The notes beneath the pieces are model-generated. The model had not been told where the DNA came from. It saw only the letters and a list, made by a program, of their open reading frames with translations, and made no database searches. The position numbers were made by a program, and so were the translations under genes. A stretch of 64,000 nucleotides of DNA from Roseimaritima multifibrata (lineage in GTDB: Bacteria > Planctomycetota > Planctomycetia > Pirellulales > Pirellulaceae), in contig NZ_CP036262.1 in assembly GCF_007741495.1 (NCBI RefSeq), forward strand, positions 992,001 through 1,056,000, given 5' to 3'. Each line of letters opens with the position of its first letter. Within the stretch, counting starts at the first letter, position 1. Of the stretch, positions 9,442 through 17,418 are shown one piece after another.

Positions 9442-9524
9442 CGGCGTAAAGTATGCAAATCGGGTTTGGGACGGACTAAAACGGCCTCCCGCTTGTTACG
9501 CAGAATCGGGCCAGATGGTTCGGT

Positions 9525-9800
9525 TTATAGATTGGATCGGATGCTATTCAGCGACCAATAAACCACACCGCACGTGAATGCGATCAGGATGCAGGTGTAA
9601 ATCGTGACGACAATGGCCCAGGTCCATCTTTCCGTGCGGGAAAAATTAGGGTTCATCCAGAGGAGCGGAATCCCCAAAAAACCGGTCATCAAAAACAGCA
9701 CCGCGAGGATCGCAATTCGACTGTTTTGAGCTCGCTTTAGAATCCCTGGAGGCGGCGTCTGGACCAGCCTTGCTTCAACGATCGTTTCGGAGGACGTCAT
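9525..9800 (-). CDS. Small two-helix membrane protein, unknown function
   Basis: The product has 91 residues and two transmembrane helices, at about residues 27-48 (IAILAVLFLMTGFLGIPLLW) and 60-82 (TWAIVVTIYTCILIAFTCGV). The N-terminal 25 residues are soluble. The motif between the helices (MNPNFSRTERW) is reminiscent of small planctomycete membrane proteins, but no function is known. It ends 83 bp before the next minus-strand gene and starts 12 bp after the aldo/keto reductase stop, so it may be the last gene of that transcript. Confidence 0.65.
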   Translation of the reverse strand: MTSSETIVEARLVQTPPPGILKRAQNSRIAILAVLFLMTGFLGIPLLWMNPNFSRTERWTWAIVVTIYTCILIAFTCGVVYWSLNSIRSNL

Positions 9801-9812
9801 TGGACCGCGGGA

Positions 9813-10796
9813 TCATTCATAGATTGGACAGAATGTATTAAACGCTTCTTCGCAAAAATCGCCTGGGTCATTGAAGCGGCGGTGTTGATCCAGTCCACTG
9901 ATCTGAGACATCTCTTCGGAGCTTAGCTGAAAATCGAAGAGTGCGAAATTTTCGACCAGCCGTTCTTTGTGAGAGGTTTTCGGGATGATTGCGGTTCCAC
10001 GCTGGATGCCCCAGCGGAGAACAATCTGAGCTTCCGTTTTGCCATGTTTCCGTGCGATCTGCTGGATCACCGGTTCGGTCAACACGGTATCTGATTCCGT
10101 CGCCCGGTTCATTTCGTGATACGAAAGAGCCCCCAGCGGCGAAAAGGCGGTGTAGGCGATCTTTTGTTGCTGGCAGAAGCGGAGCAATTTTTCTTGGACC
10201 AGGTAGGGATGGGATTCAACCTGGAGTACCGAAGGAGCGATCTTGGATGAATTTAATAGATCGCGCAGCAGCGAAGTGCCGAAATTGCAAACCCCAATGT
10301 TTCGAACCAAGCCCGAAGTGACCAGTTCTTCCATCGCTGCCCACGTTTCCGCGATCGGCACCGCGTCCATTGCCATCTTTGGATCGTCGGCAGACGGATC
10401 CGGGAACCAGCCGGGTGGATAGTTCGTTTCGAAATCAACGAATTGCAACGCAATCGGGAAATGGATCAGATACAGATCGAGGTAATCGACGCGGAGGTCG
10501 TTCAGCGTCCGCTGTAGGGCTGGGCGAACATGTTCGGCGCGATGGTAAGTGTTCCAGAGTTTCGACGTGATCCAAAGGTCTTCACGAGCGACGGTCGATT
10601 GCTGCAGAACCTGTTGCAGCCCGACGCCGATCTCGGATTCATTGCCATAGTCACAGGCGCAATCGAAATGTCGATAGCCAACTTGGACCGCTTCATCAAC
10701 CAATGAGGCACAGCGGTCAGGAGCGACTTTCCACATGCCTAACCCCAGTTGAGGTAGTTTGTCGCCACTGGAAAGTGTCAGCTTATTATCCATCAA
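9813..10796 (-). CDS. Aldo/keto reductase, xylose-reductase-like
   Basis: The 327-residue length and the complete catalytic tetrad place this in the NAD(P)H-dependent aldo/keto reductases: D45 and Y50 in FDCACDYGNE, K79 in ITSKLWNTYH, and H112 in DLYLIHFPIAL. NADPH-binding elements such as IIPKTSHKERLVEN follow at the expected position. The C-terminal SSEEMSQISGLD and RFNDPGDF resemble AKR2-type aldose/xylose reductases. It is probably cytoplasmic and reduces sugar aldehydes, but the in vivo substrate is not evident. Its ATG overlaps the stop of the upstream hemerythrin-like gene by 4 bp, which indicates translational coupling. Confidence 0.92.
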   Translation of the reverse strand: MMDNKLTLSSGDKLPQLGLGMWKVAPDRCASLVDEAVQVGYRHFDCACDYGNESEIGVGLQQVLQQSTVAREDLWITSKLWNTYHRAEHVRPALQRTLNDLRVDYLDLYLIHFPIALQFVDFETNYPPGWFPDPSADDPKMAMDAVPIAETWAAMEELVTSGLVRNIGVCNFGTSLLRDLLNSSKIAPSVLQVESHPYLVQEKLLRFCQQQKIAYTAFSPLGALSYHEMNRATESDTVLTEPVIQQIARKHGKTEAQIVLRWGIQRGTAIIPKTSHKERLVENFALFDFQLSSEEMSQISGLDQHRRFNDPGDFCEEAFNTFCPIYE

Positions 10797-11269
10797 TCAC
10801 CCACTCCTAGGTCTTCTTCCAAAGCAACTAAAATCAAATTCAGCTCGGCCGATTCGTGGGCTTTTAAAGCCTTATCAAAGACTTGGAACTGAGCTGCCAA
10901 TGCTTCGCACTGGGTCAGTTGTTCCAGGTCTCGTTGGTTGGCCGAATCCGCTAAATCTCGAGCCAATACAAATAGCTCAGCATGTTGGGCTCGGAGCGCA
11001 TGCGCTTGGTTGTCAAGTCGCGGCGAGGATTCAATGGCATCTTCAAAGTAGCCGTAGGCTTCTTCTAAAGAAAAATGAAAAGCCAGTTGATCTCTTAAAG
11101 CGCCCAGGGTTTCCGTAAATTCTCGATTATGGTTGGGCATCGCTTGCGGTTGCGCGCTCCAGGCTCGAAGCCGTTCGAGCAATTCTTTCAGTTGTTGATG
11201 ATCCGCTTTGATTTCTTGTAGAAACGCGGCGTTGATCGTAACGCGACCCGCAGGCTTGTCGTCTGACAT
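10793..11269 (-). CDS. Hemerythrin HHE-domain protein
   Basis: The 158-residue helical protein has the spaced His/Glu ligands of a hemerythrin-like diiron domain: H24 in KADHQQL, H65 and E69 in FHFSLEE, H96 in LRAQHAE, and H138 with E142 in KAHESAE. Such domains bind O2, NO or iron, or sense oxygen. Helix lengths fit a four-helix bundle. The gene is translationally coupled to the aldo/keto reductase downstream (4-bp overlap), which may point to a shared stress or redox role; that link is inference. Confidence 0.85.
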   Translation of the reverse strand: MSDDKPAGRVTINAAFLQEIKADHQQLKELLERLRAWSAQPQAMPNHNREFTETLGALRDQLAFHFSLEEAYGYFEDAIESSPRLDNQAHALRAQHAELFVLARDLADSANQRDLEQLTQCEALAAQFQVFDKALKAHESAELNLILVALEEDLGVGD

Positions 11270-11395
11270 GATTTCATTCCTTAATCACTGCTATGAAAGG
11301 TCCGCGAAGGAAGCTGCGACGGGACTCTATTGTAAGCGGTGAATGAGGGTGCCGCGGCACCGCTGGCGAAGAAATCGGCTAGCAATCAGAAAGAA

Positions 11396-11671
11396 TTAAG
11401 TTTGCTCGACCGGGGGGGGCGAGAACTTGGGGGCCGACGTAGTCGTTCCAGGCCCAAAATCGTCGTCATCATCTTCTTCTTTTTCAATCGGCTTCGGACG
11501 GGACATTTCCAATTCCGCCACCCGAAACTGATTCTGGATATCGCTCATCCCACGTTTCAGTTCGCTGTAGCTTCCCCCTAGAGTTCTCGCAACTTCCGGT
11601 AGTTTTGCCCCGAACAACAGGACAGCAACCACACCGATAACCCCGAGCTCAAAAAAGCTAAGTCCAAACAC
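11396..11671 (-). CDS. tatA: Sec-independent protein translocase subunit, TatA/TatB type
   Basis: The 91-residue product has the TatA/B fold: a short periplasmic start (MFGLSFFEL), one helix at about residues 6-21, the FG hinge in LLFGAKLPEVAR, then an amphipathic helix (LGGSYSELKRGM) and a charged tail containing EKEEDDDDDFGPG. It forms the pore or docking element for folded, twin-arginine proteins. A second TatA-type gene lies 60 bp upstream on the same strand; which of the two plays the TatB role is not clear. TatC is encoded 47 kb away at 58820-59998. Confidence 0.9.
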   Translation of the reverse strand: MFGLSFFELGVIGVVAVLLFGAKLPEVARTLGGSYSELKRGMSDIQNQFRVAELEMSRPKPIEKEEDDDDDFGPGTTTSAPKFSPPPVEQT

Positions 11672-11731
11672 GAACAGGTACCTTGGAAGGGAGCAATGAA
11701 ATCAATGGTATTAACACAGACGTTGTGAAAA

Positions 11732-11947
11732 TTAGACGACGGGCTTCGATTTTGAGTCACTGTCTTGAGGAACATCGTCCGAATCGCCTTGGTCGCTCAT
11801 CCCGCTTTTGAACTCATTGATGCTCCGTCCCATGTTTCGCATCAGCGACGGCAAACGAGCTCCGCCGAATAGCAATAATGCGACAAACAAGACGATCATC
11901 ATTTCGGGTAAACCGGGCATAGCAAAAGCTAACAGTTGGGTGCTCAT
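11732..11947 (-). CDS. tatA: Sec-independent protein translocase subunit TatA type (second copy)
   Basis: The 71-residue product carries an N-terminal helix at about residues 12-28 (MMIVLFVALLLFGGARLP), the FG hinge, an amphipathic helix (PSLMRNMGRSINEFKSGM) and a short acidic tail. It begins with MSTQLLAFAMPGLPE, so the ATG at residue 10 could also be used. The gene is followed by the second TatA/B-type gene. The pair divides the TatA and TatB functions, but sequence alone does not say how. Confidence 0.9.
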   Translation of the reverse strand: MSTQLLAFAMPGLPEMMIVLFVALLLFGGARLPSLMRNMGRSINEFKSGMSDQGDSDDVPQDSDSKSKPVV

Positions 11948-12074
11948 GTAACACGCTCGCGAGTGGAGGTAAGGTGGGCCAATGTTCTATTTTATTGTAC
12001 CCAGGCTGCCTGTCAAAGGCTCGCCAGATTTCGTCAATCGCGAAGGATTGCCCGAAGTTGATAGCGAACCTTCA

Positions 12075-12386
12075 TCATAGCCAATCCTGCAACCGATCAA
12101 GGGCTACCATCAGTTGATTCCACTCTGTGACCACTTCAAATGTCTCCATGCTGCTGCAATCGTCACGATCGAACCCTTTTTCGCTTAGGCGAATCTGCGA
12201 ATCCAGGACGAACATGCCCCCCGCCTGGGCCTGGCAGGCTTTCTCAGAGGGCGAATCGCAGGAATCATCATAGGTAGGGACGATCTGCTGCATCACTTTG
12301 TGGACGGCCCAGAGGGCCGCACGGCGAGAATCGGTTGCGGAAACGACTGTGCGAACGGTTCCGGACTGAACGTAGTACTTTGCCAT
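12075..12386 (-). CDS. Small conserved-looking protein, unknown function
   Basis: I start this gene at the ATG at 12386, giving 103 aa beginning MAKYYVQSGTVRTVV; the longer frame from 12428 adds a Pro/Arg/Gln stretch that looks noncoding. The product is soluble, with no signal peptide. It contains DSRRAALWAVHKVMQQI and SEKGFDRDDC, and ends NQLMVALDRLQDWL. I recognise no domain. The spacing to tatA (127 bp) leaves room for its own terminator or promoter. Confidence 0.65.
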   Translation of the reverse strand: MAKYYVQSGTVRTVVSATDSRRAALWAVHKVMQQIVPTYDDSCDSPSEKACQAQAGGMFVLDSQIRLSEKGFDRDDCSSMETFEVVTEWNQLMVALDRLQDWL

Positions 12387-12876
12387 CTGATTTGATTTCC
12401 GTCGTTGGGGGTAAGGACTTCTGACCAAAGTTGAAAGGCCCAGGGGGACAGCCTCTCTTTCGTACTATTGGTATCGCTGGCTGTGGGACACGTCAGGTCC
12501 AAGCCCTCGGGACCCTCTTTTTTCCACGCCGTCAGTTTTTGGTTGCCCTCAAATGCTTTGTCGGTCGATTCTGCCGATCCCCCCCGAATCTGGCGGTTTG
12601 GGCACGACGGAGGTTTTCAGCTGGTTACACGTGGCGAAGTCGCCTTGCTGCGGTAGACGATCGCACCCCCCGAAGTCCGCTCAATATGCCTAAGTCCACG
12701 CCGTTCCAACCTCCCTTTCGAATCGCTGATTAGACTCGGTAAGCTCCGCGACCCAGTAGGCAGCCTGCGGCAGCCGTTGGGTGGTTGAGAAACGTCAAAA
12801 CTGTCATAATTTCCCTGTCATTGCTTTCACTATGCCTGTCTCGCCTACATCTCTCTTTCTCCCTCGGAGAGTCTTC
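12387..12876. other. Intergenic region, no feature identified
   Basis: About 490 bases lie between the divergent small gene and the LRR lipoprotein gene. Open frames here (for example 12431-12733 plus) have no start with a recognisable ribosome-binding site and no protein character. Promoters must lie here, but I cannot assign them. Confidence 0.3.
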
Positions 12877-14127
12877 ATGCTTCGCATCTTGCTGCCCAAT
12901 CTTTGTTGCCTGACCATCCTTCTTGCCTGTGGATGCGACCGCCAACGCACCGTCGACCAGGTTCCCTACCAAGAGCGGGATCAGGAAGTGCTGGAACGTG
13001 AATCGCTGGGCCCCAAACCCAATCCGTATTCCAAAATTACCGCGAAAGAAAACAAGCCGTCGGCTGCTAAGGCGACGATGAAACCGGCACCTGCAAAACC
13101 GGCCGCTGTAAAACCGCAGCCCAAGCCATCGATCGATGATGCCGATGCGGTTGCAGCGATTGAATCGGGGTCCATCCCCGTCAAAATTCGCCGTGATGGT
13201 GATGGCGCAATTATCGATGTCGATTACCGAGGCACCGAAGTGTCCGACGCCGATCTCGCTCCGCTGACCAAGCTGCCCCGCTTGCGAGCGCTCCGTTTGG
13301 GCGGAACAAAAGTGACGAACGAAGGCCTGAAAACAATCGGTCAGATCAAATCGCTTGAAGACCTAGACCTGCGTGATTGCCCCGTCGGAGACGACGGGCT
13401 TGCCGAGTTGACCGGACTAAGCAAACTGAAAGCCCTTCGCTTGTCGGGAAAATCGGGTGACTGTGATGTCAGTGATTATGGAATGGAACACGTCGCCAAG
13501 CTTACCAATCTAAAGGTCCTGGCAGTCGATTTTTTGTGGGTTAGCGAAGAAGGGCTTGCTGAACTGGCGCCCCTTACGCAGTTGCAGGAACTTTATCTTG
13601 CCGAAACGACCATCGGCGACGAAGCGATCGGTCTTCTGGCACAGTTTCCAAATTTGAAAAAGCTACGGATCTCGCGGACCCTGATCGGCGCAGACGGGAT
13701 GGCCGATATCCCCAAGCTAAGCAAGTTAGTCGAACTGGACTTGAGCGAATGCTCGCAGCTGAGTGAAGATGCGATGGTTCCACTTGGTGAGTTAAAGGAA
13801 ATGCAGAAACTGAATCTCTGGCGTCTGAATATCTCCGATGCCGGGATCGATCCTTTGAAGTCGCTTGAGAAACTGACTTGGTTGAATCTTGATAACACCC
13901 GTCTAACGGACGCTGGGCTGAAGAACCTAAGCGAGATGGACCAGTTGACCTTCCTGCATCTTGGTTCGACGTTGATTACAAACGATGGACTAAAAGAACT
14001 GGAAGGCATGCAAGGCCTGAAAGATTTGATCGTGACCCGTACGGCGGTGACTCAAGAAGGTGTTGACGAACTGCAGCCGAAGATTCCGAATGCCAAAATT
14101 CAGTTGCTCTATCTGGGTGACGAATAG
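12877..14127 (+). CDS. Leucine-rich-repeat lipoprotein
   Basis: I start at the ATG at 12877, not the 33-codon longer frame: from there the product begins with a lipoprotein signal whose lipobox is L15-L16-A17-C18, and CGGAGAG lies just upstream as a possible ribosome-binding site. The mature protein (about 400 aa) has a Lys/Pro/Ala-rich linker at about residues 25-105 and then roughly ten leucine-rich repeats with the LxxLxxLxLxxTxI/VxDxGL pattern (LRALRLGGTKVTNEGL, LTWLNLDNTRLTDAGL). This is the GALA-like LRR type frequent in planctomycetes. It is probably anchored in the envelope facing the periplasm; ligand unknown. Confidence 0.88.
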   Translation: MLRILLPNLCCLTILLACGCDRQRTVDQVPYQERDQEVLERESLGPKPNPYSKITAKENKPSAAKATMKPAPAKPAAVKPQPKPSIDDADAVAAIESGSIPVKIRRDGDGAIIDVDYRGTEVSDADLAPLTKLPRLRALRLGGTKVTNEGLKTIGQIKSLEDLDLRDCPVGDDGLAELTGLSKLKALRLSGKSGDCDVSDYGMEHVAKLTNLKVLAVDFLWVSEEGLAELAPLTQLQELYLAETTIGDEAIGLLAQFPNLKKLRISRTLIGADGMADIPKLSKLVELDLSECSQLSEDAMVPLGELKEMQKLNLWRLNISDAGIDPLKSLEKLTWLNLDNTRLTDAGLKNLSEMDQLTFLHLGSTLITNDGLKELEGMQGLKDLIVTRTAVTQEGVDELQPKIPNAKIQLLYLGDE

Positions 14128-14208
14128 TGGCTTGCTAAGTGCGGAGAAATCCTTTGCGCCTTATCGATAGCTAAATAGCACGTCCGACATGCTGGAAAGG
14201 TTAGTTCC

Positions 14209-15402
14209 ATGAAGAACCCTCTTTGGACCTGTTCGGCGTGCTCTTTGGCGTGTGAAGACCTGCAGATGGGGCTCACCGAAAATCAGTTGACTCTCCAGCC
14301 TGCCTGCGGGCTGGCGGAGCGACAATTGCAGCAGCGAATCTCCAGCAGCGGTGCGGTTGCCTATCTGAATGGGCAGCCCGTTGATCCTGTGCAGGCGATC
14401 GACGCGCTGGCGACGATTTGGGACAGCGCACGCGATCCGGTCCTCCGTGGAAGGTTTTGCGATTTGCAAACCGCCCGATCTGCGGTTGCTTTCGCTGCAG
14501 CAAGCAACGCCGTCATCGACCTGCCTTCCTCCGCGACACTGCGTTCTCTATTCGCTGCGGTCTGCCGTGATGGGGCGACGATGGCGACGCTTGGGGACGT
14601 CCGGCAGCATGCGGACCGAGTTGTTTTGATCGGTGATTGTCTGACGGAAATGCCACGCTTGGCGGAACGTTTCTTCCCCGGTGTCCCCCCGCTTTTGCTG
14701 TTGGAACGCGATGCCGATTTTTCCGTGTCGGCGGATTCAATGTCGCCAGGAGCCGTGGTTCAGCGGCTGGATTCCAGTTGGAGTTCCTGGCTGCGTGCTC
14801 AGCAGTCTGATCCGAGTGGTATGGATCACGCGGTCGCTGGCTATCTGCAAGACGGCAAATACACCGCCTTGATCCTTGCTGCAAATGCGTTGGATCAGGA
14901 CGAATTGGCGGCGACTTGGTTGCTGAAATGGATTGAGCAATTGTCCGAATCGATGCGAGCCGTATTGGTCGCTCCCGATCAATCGACTGCAGCAAAACAA
15001 GTCTTGCTTTGGCGAGCAGGATTTAGCGGTCCCGTTCGGTTTCGCGATCAAATTCCAGAACCACTGGAAAAGGTCCCCTGCGGTGACGTTCAGTTGATCC
15101 TCCAACCGTCGTTGCCGTTGGTCGCTCCGAAACAGCTGGAACAACAGATTCGCACGCGTCGACAGGCGGGACAGCAAACCATTTTATTAGGCGACCAAGC
15201 GACTCCTGTGTATCTGTCTGCGGCTGCAGATCTCTTTTTGGCACTGGACTGGCCGGGGCAGGAATGCGGGGGGACTACGGTCCGCGGCGATGGTTCGGTA
15301 ACCTTGCCGCTGCCGCCGCTGAACGTTTTTCGAAACGAGTTGCCGGAACCCTTTAACGCTGAGCAACTGTTCGCTGAAGTCCTTCTTTCACTGAATGTCT
15401 AA
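14209..15402 (+). CDS. fhcB: Formylmethanofuran dehydrogenase subunit B-like (FwdB/FhcB)
   Basis: The 397-residue product resembles the B subunit of formylmethanofuran dehydrogenase and of the bacterial formyltransferase/hydrolase complex (Fhc). The N-terminal CSACSLACEDL matches the family's CxxCxxxCDD cluster motif. The rest is a two-lobed molybdopterin-oxidoreductase-like body, with segments such as ERFFPGVPPLLLLERDADF and GQECGGTTVRGDGSV that match weakly. In Methylobacterium and planctomycetes this protein works in tetrahydromethanopterin-linked C1 metabolism. No fhcA, C or D is adjacent. The next gene is a PTPS homologue, which in several bacteria is linked to this pathway, supporting the call. 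Confidence 0.75.
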   Translation: MKNPLWTCSACSLACEDLQMGLTENQLTLQPACGLAERQLQQRISSSGAVAYLNGQPVDPVQAIDALATIWDSARDPVLRGRFCDLQTARSAVAFAAASNAVIDLPSSATLRSLFAAVCRDGATMATLGDVRQHADRVVLIGDCLTEMPRLAERFFPGVPPLLLLERDADFSVSADSMSPGAVVQRLDSSWSSWLRAQQSDPSGMDHAVAGYLQDGKYTALILAANALDQDELAATWLLKWIEQLSESMRAVLVAPDQSTAAKQVLLWRAGFSGPVRFRDQIPEPLEKVPCGDVQLILQPSLPLVAPKQLEQQIRTRRQAGQQTILLGDQATPVYLSAAADLFLALDWPGQECGGTTVRGDGSVTLPLPPLNVFRNELPEPFNAEQLFAEVLLSLNV

Positions 15403-15420
15403 ACCTACGATTTGGTCTCT

Positions 15421-15918
15421 ATGCAATCCTCTACTGCGACGTTTCGAGTTGACGTTACCAAAGAACAATTCGTTTTTTCGGCTGCTCATTTTATTACCTT
15501 TGCAGGCGATATTTGCGAGCGGATTCATGGGCACAACTACGGTGTACGTGTTGCCGTCGAAGGTCCACTGGATGAAAACCGCTACGTTGTCGACTTCATT
15601 GCCCTGCGCGATGCGGTGTTAGCGGAAACCAGTCAGTGGGACCATCACATTCTGCTTCCAACCAAACATAAAGAGATTTTGGTTTCTTCGGACGATAAAG
15701 AAACGACGGCTCGTTTCCGTGATCGCCGTTGGGTCTTTCCGAATGAGGATTGCATTCTATTGCCTGTCATTAACACGACGGCGGAGGAACTTGCCCGCGT
15801 TCTAGCCGAACAGGTTCGTGAGCGGACTGGCGATGCGTTTGGGAATGCCTTGTCTTGGATCGAAGTTGCTGTCGACGAAAACCACGGACAGTGGGGCGTC
15901 TGTCGTCTGCCCTGGTAA
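15421..15918 (+). CDS. 6-pyruvoyl tetrahydropterin synthase/QueD-family protein
   Basis: The ATG at 15421 gives 165 aa; a TTG at 15412 is possible but less likely. The zinc site and active site are intact: H23 in FSAAHF, H36 and H38 in IHGHNYG, and C32 as the catalytic cysteine four residues before H36, the usual C-x3-HGH spacing. A later DHHILLP matches the catalytic His region. The family converts dihydroneopterin triphosphate in folate, pterin or queuosine synthesis. Here it starts 18 bp after the FwdB/FhcB-like gene, so a role in tetrahydromethanopterin-type cofactor synthesis is a reasonable inference; QueD is the alternative. Confidence 0.88.
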   Translation: MQSSTATFRVDVTKEQFVFSAAHFITFAGDICERIHGHNYGVRVAVEGPLDENRYVVDFIALRDAVLAETSQWDHHILLPTKHKEILVSSDDKETTARFRDRRWVFPNEDCILLPVINTTAEELARVLAEQVRERTGDAFGNALSWIEVAVDENHGQWGVCRLPW

Positions 15919-15934
15919 GCGTGAACCGATTGCG

Positions 15935-16126
15935 ACAAGTAGGCCGGACCAAAGAGCAACATCGATACCGTTCCGGCAAACTACAAGTAGGCCGGACCAA
16001 AGAGCGACAGCGATACCGTTCCGGCAAACTACAAGTAGGCCGGACCAAAAAGCGACAGCGATACCGTTCCGGCAAACTACAAGTAGGCCGGACCAAAGAG
16101 CGACAGCGATACCGTTCCGGCAAACG
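15935..16126. repeat. 48-bp tandem repeat, four copies
   Basis: Four direct copies of a 48-bp unit start at 15935, 15983, 16031 and 16079. Each begins ACAAGTAGGCCGGACCAAA and ends TACCGTTCCGGCAAAC. Copies differ at a few positions (the first has CAACAT for CGACAG; the third has AAAAAG for AAAGAG). GCCGGA and TCCGGC within the unit form a palindrome, so each copy can fold into a hairpin. Overlapping frames here are repeat artefacts. The block starts 17 bp after the PTPS stop. Confidence 0.93.
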
Positions 16127-16389
16127 CGTCCTGCCTTATCACGGGTCCGATCTCCGTCGCTATCGCACCTCGATCCGGCTAACGCGACTCATCGCTCCGC
16201 CTCTCGGGACGTGCGATTTATAAGAGGTGACTTTTTAAGGCATGTCGGATAACCGTTACATTCGGTTTTGTTTGCCAGCTTTCCGGGCGAACCGACTGGA
16301 TGGGGTGAGTGGTTTTATGGATTCATCGTCCGATGCCGATGGAAAGGAGTGCGGGCACCACCTCCCTAAACTCCATTCAGTCCACAGCG

Positions 16390-17418
16390 ATGGTCGATTT
16401 GATGACAGAAACCGCAGTACTTGGCGAAGACGGCTTGCGTAAGGCAGCCATTCTGATGATGTCATTGCCCAATGACGTTGCTGCGAAGGTTCTGGCCAAA
16501 TTGCCTCCACGTCAAATCGAAGCAATCAGCATTCGCATTGCGCAGATGGAATCGGTGGGCGGTACCGAGCAAGAAGTGGTGATGGCCGAATTCCTCACCA
16601 GTGAAGCAAGTGCGGTCTTTGCCAGTGAAGGAGGGCTTGAGCGAGCGAAGGAATTGATCAAGAGCGCGCTAGGGAAAGATGGCGCGGACGTGTTGGGTAA
16701 TCTGCAGCAAACCATCGACGCCATGCCGTTTGGCTTTTTGAAAAAGGTCGATCCGCAAACCCTGCTGCAGTTCATTCATGAAGAGCATCCGCAGACGATC
16801 GCGTTGTTGATGAGCCACACCGCGGGGGCCTATGGGGCCGAACTGCTGGCCGGTCTGGGGCCCGAAAAACAGTTGGAAGTGATTCGCCGAATCGCGGCGA
16901 TGGGGCGTACCAGTCCCGAAGCGGTCGATGAATTGGAACGCGGGCTGGAGCAGCGTTTGAGCACCATGGTCAGCCAGAAACATGCCAAGGTTGGCGGCGC
17001 GGAAAGTGTTGCGGAAATCCTTAACGTTTCTGAACGGTCGATCGAACGTACGATCATGGAATCGCTTAATCGTGAAGATCCCGAATTGTCAGACGGGATT
17101 CGGCGGTTGATGTTCGTGTTTGAAGATATCGCCAAACTGACCGACCGCGATATTCAGTCGCTCCTTAAGAACGTGGAAACCGCGCAGTGGGCGATGGCTC
17201 TTAAGGGAGCCAGTGAACCGTTGCAGGAAAAGGTCATGCGAAACATGAGTTCGCGAGCCGCAGACAATTTGAAAGAAGAGATCGACTTTCTCGGCAGCGT
17301 GCGCGTTTCCGAAGTGGAAGGGGTGCAGCAAAAGATCGTCGACATCGTCCGCCATCTGGAAGATTCCGGCGAACTTTCCAGGCCAAGCGGAGACGAAGAG
17401 GAAGAATACGTGACCTAG
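16390..17418 (+). CDS. fliG: Flagellar motor switch protein FliG
   Basis: The product matches FliG, the rotor protein linking the MS ring to the stator. N-terminal LRKAAILMMSLPNDVAAKVLAKL and ISIRIAQME, the middle FIHEEHPQTIALLMSH (the EHPQ motif), and the C-terminal LMFVFEDIAKLTDRDIQSLLKN (the torque-generating helix) are all present. I use the ATG at 16390 (342 aa) because family length is about 330-345; alternatives are a GTG at 16309, ATG at 16333 or ATG at 16402, none with a strong ribosome-binding site. No other flagellar gene is in the window. Its 3' end overlaps the convergent U32 gene by 4 bp. Confidence 0.93.
   Translation: MVDLMTETAVLGEDGLRKAAILMMSLPNDVAAKVLAKLPPRQIEAISIRIAQMESVGGTEQEVVMAEFLTSEASAVFASEGGLERAKELIKSALGKDGADVLGNLQQTIDAMPFGFLKKVDPQTLLQFIHEEHPQTIALLMSHTAGAYGAELLAGLGPEKQLEVIRRIAAMGRTSPEAVDELERGLEQRLSTMVSQKHAKVGGAESVAEILNVSERSIERTIMESLNREDPELSDGIRRLMFVFEDIAKLTDRDIQSLLKNVETAQWAMALKGASEPLQEKVMRNMSSRAADNLKEEIDFLGSVRVSEVEGVQQKIVDIVRHLEDSGELSRPSGDEEEEYVT

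Noticed and set aside
12431-12733. Open frame on the plus strand between the small unknown gene and the LRR gene
   Set aside because: No plausible start context, no recognisable domain and codon use unlike the neighbours.
15935-16126. Possible CRISPR array
   Set aside because: The copies are head-to-tail with no unique spacers between them and no cas gene nearby, so it is an ordinary tandem repeat.
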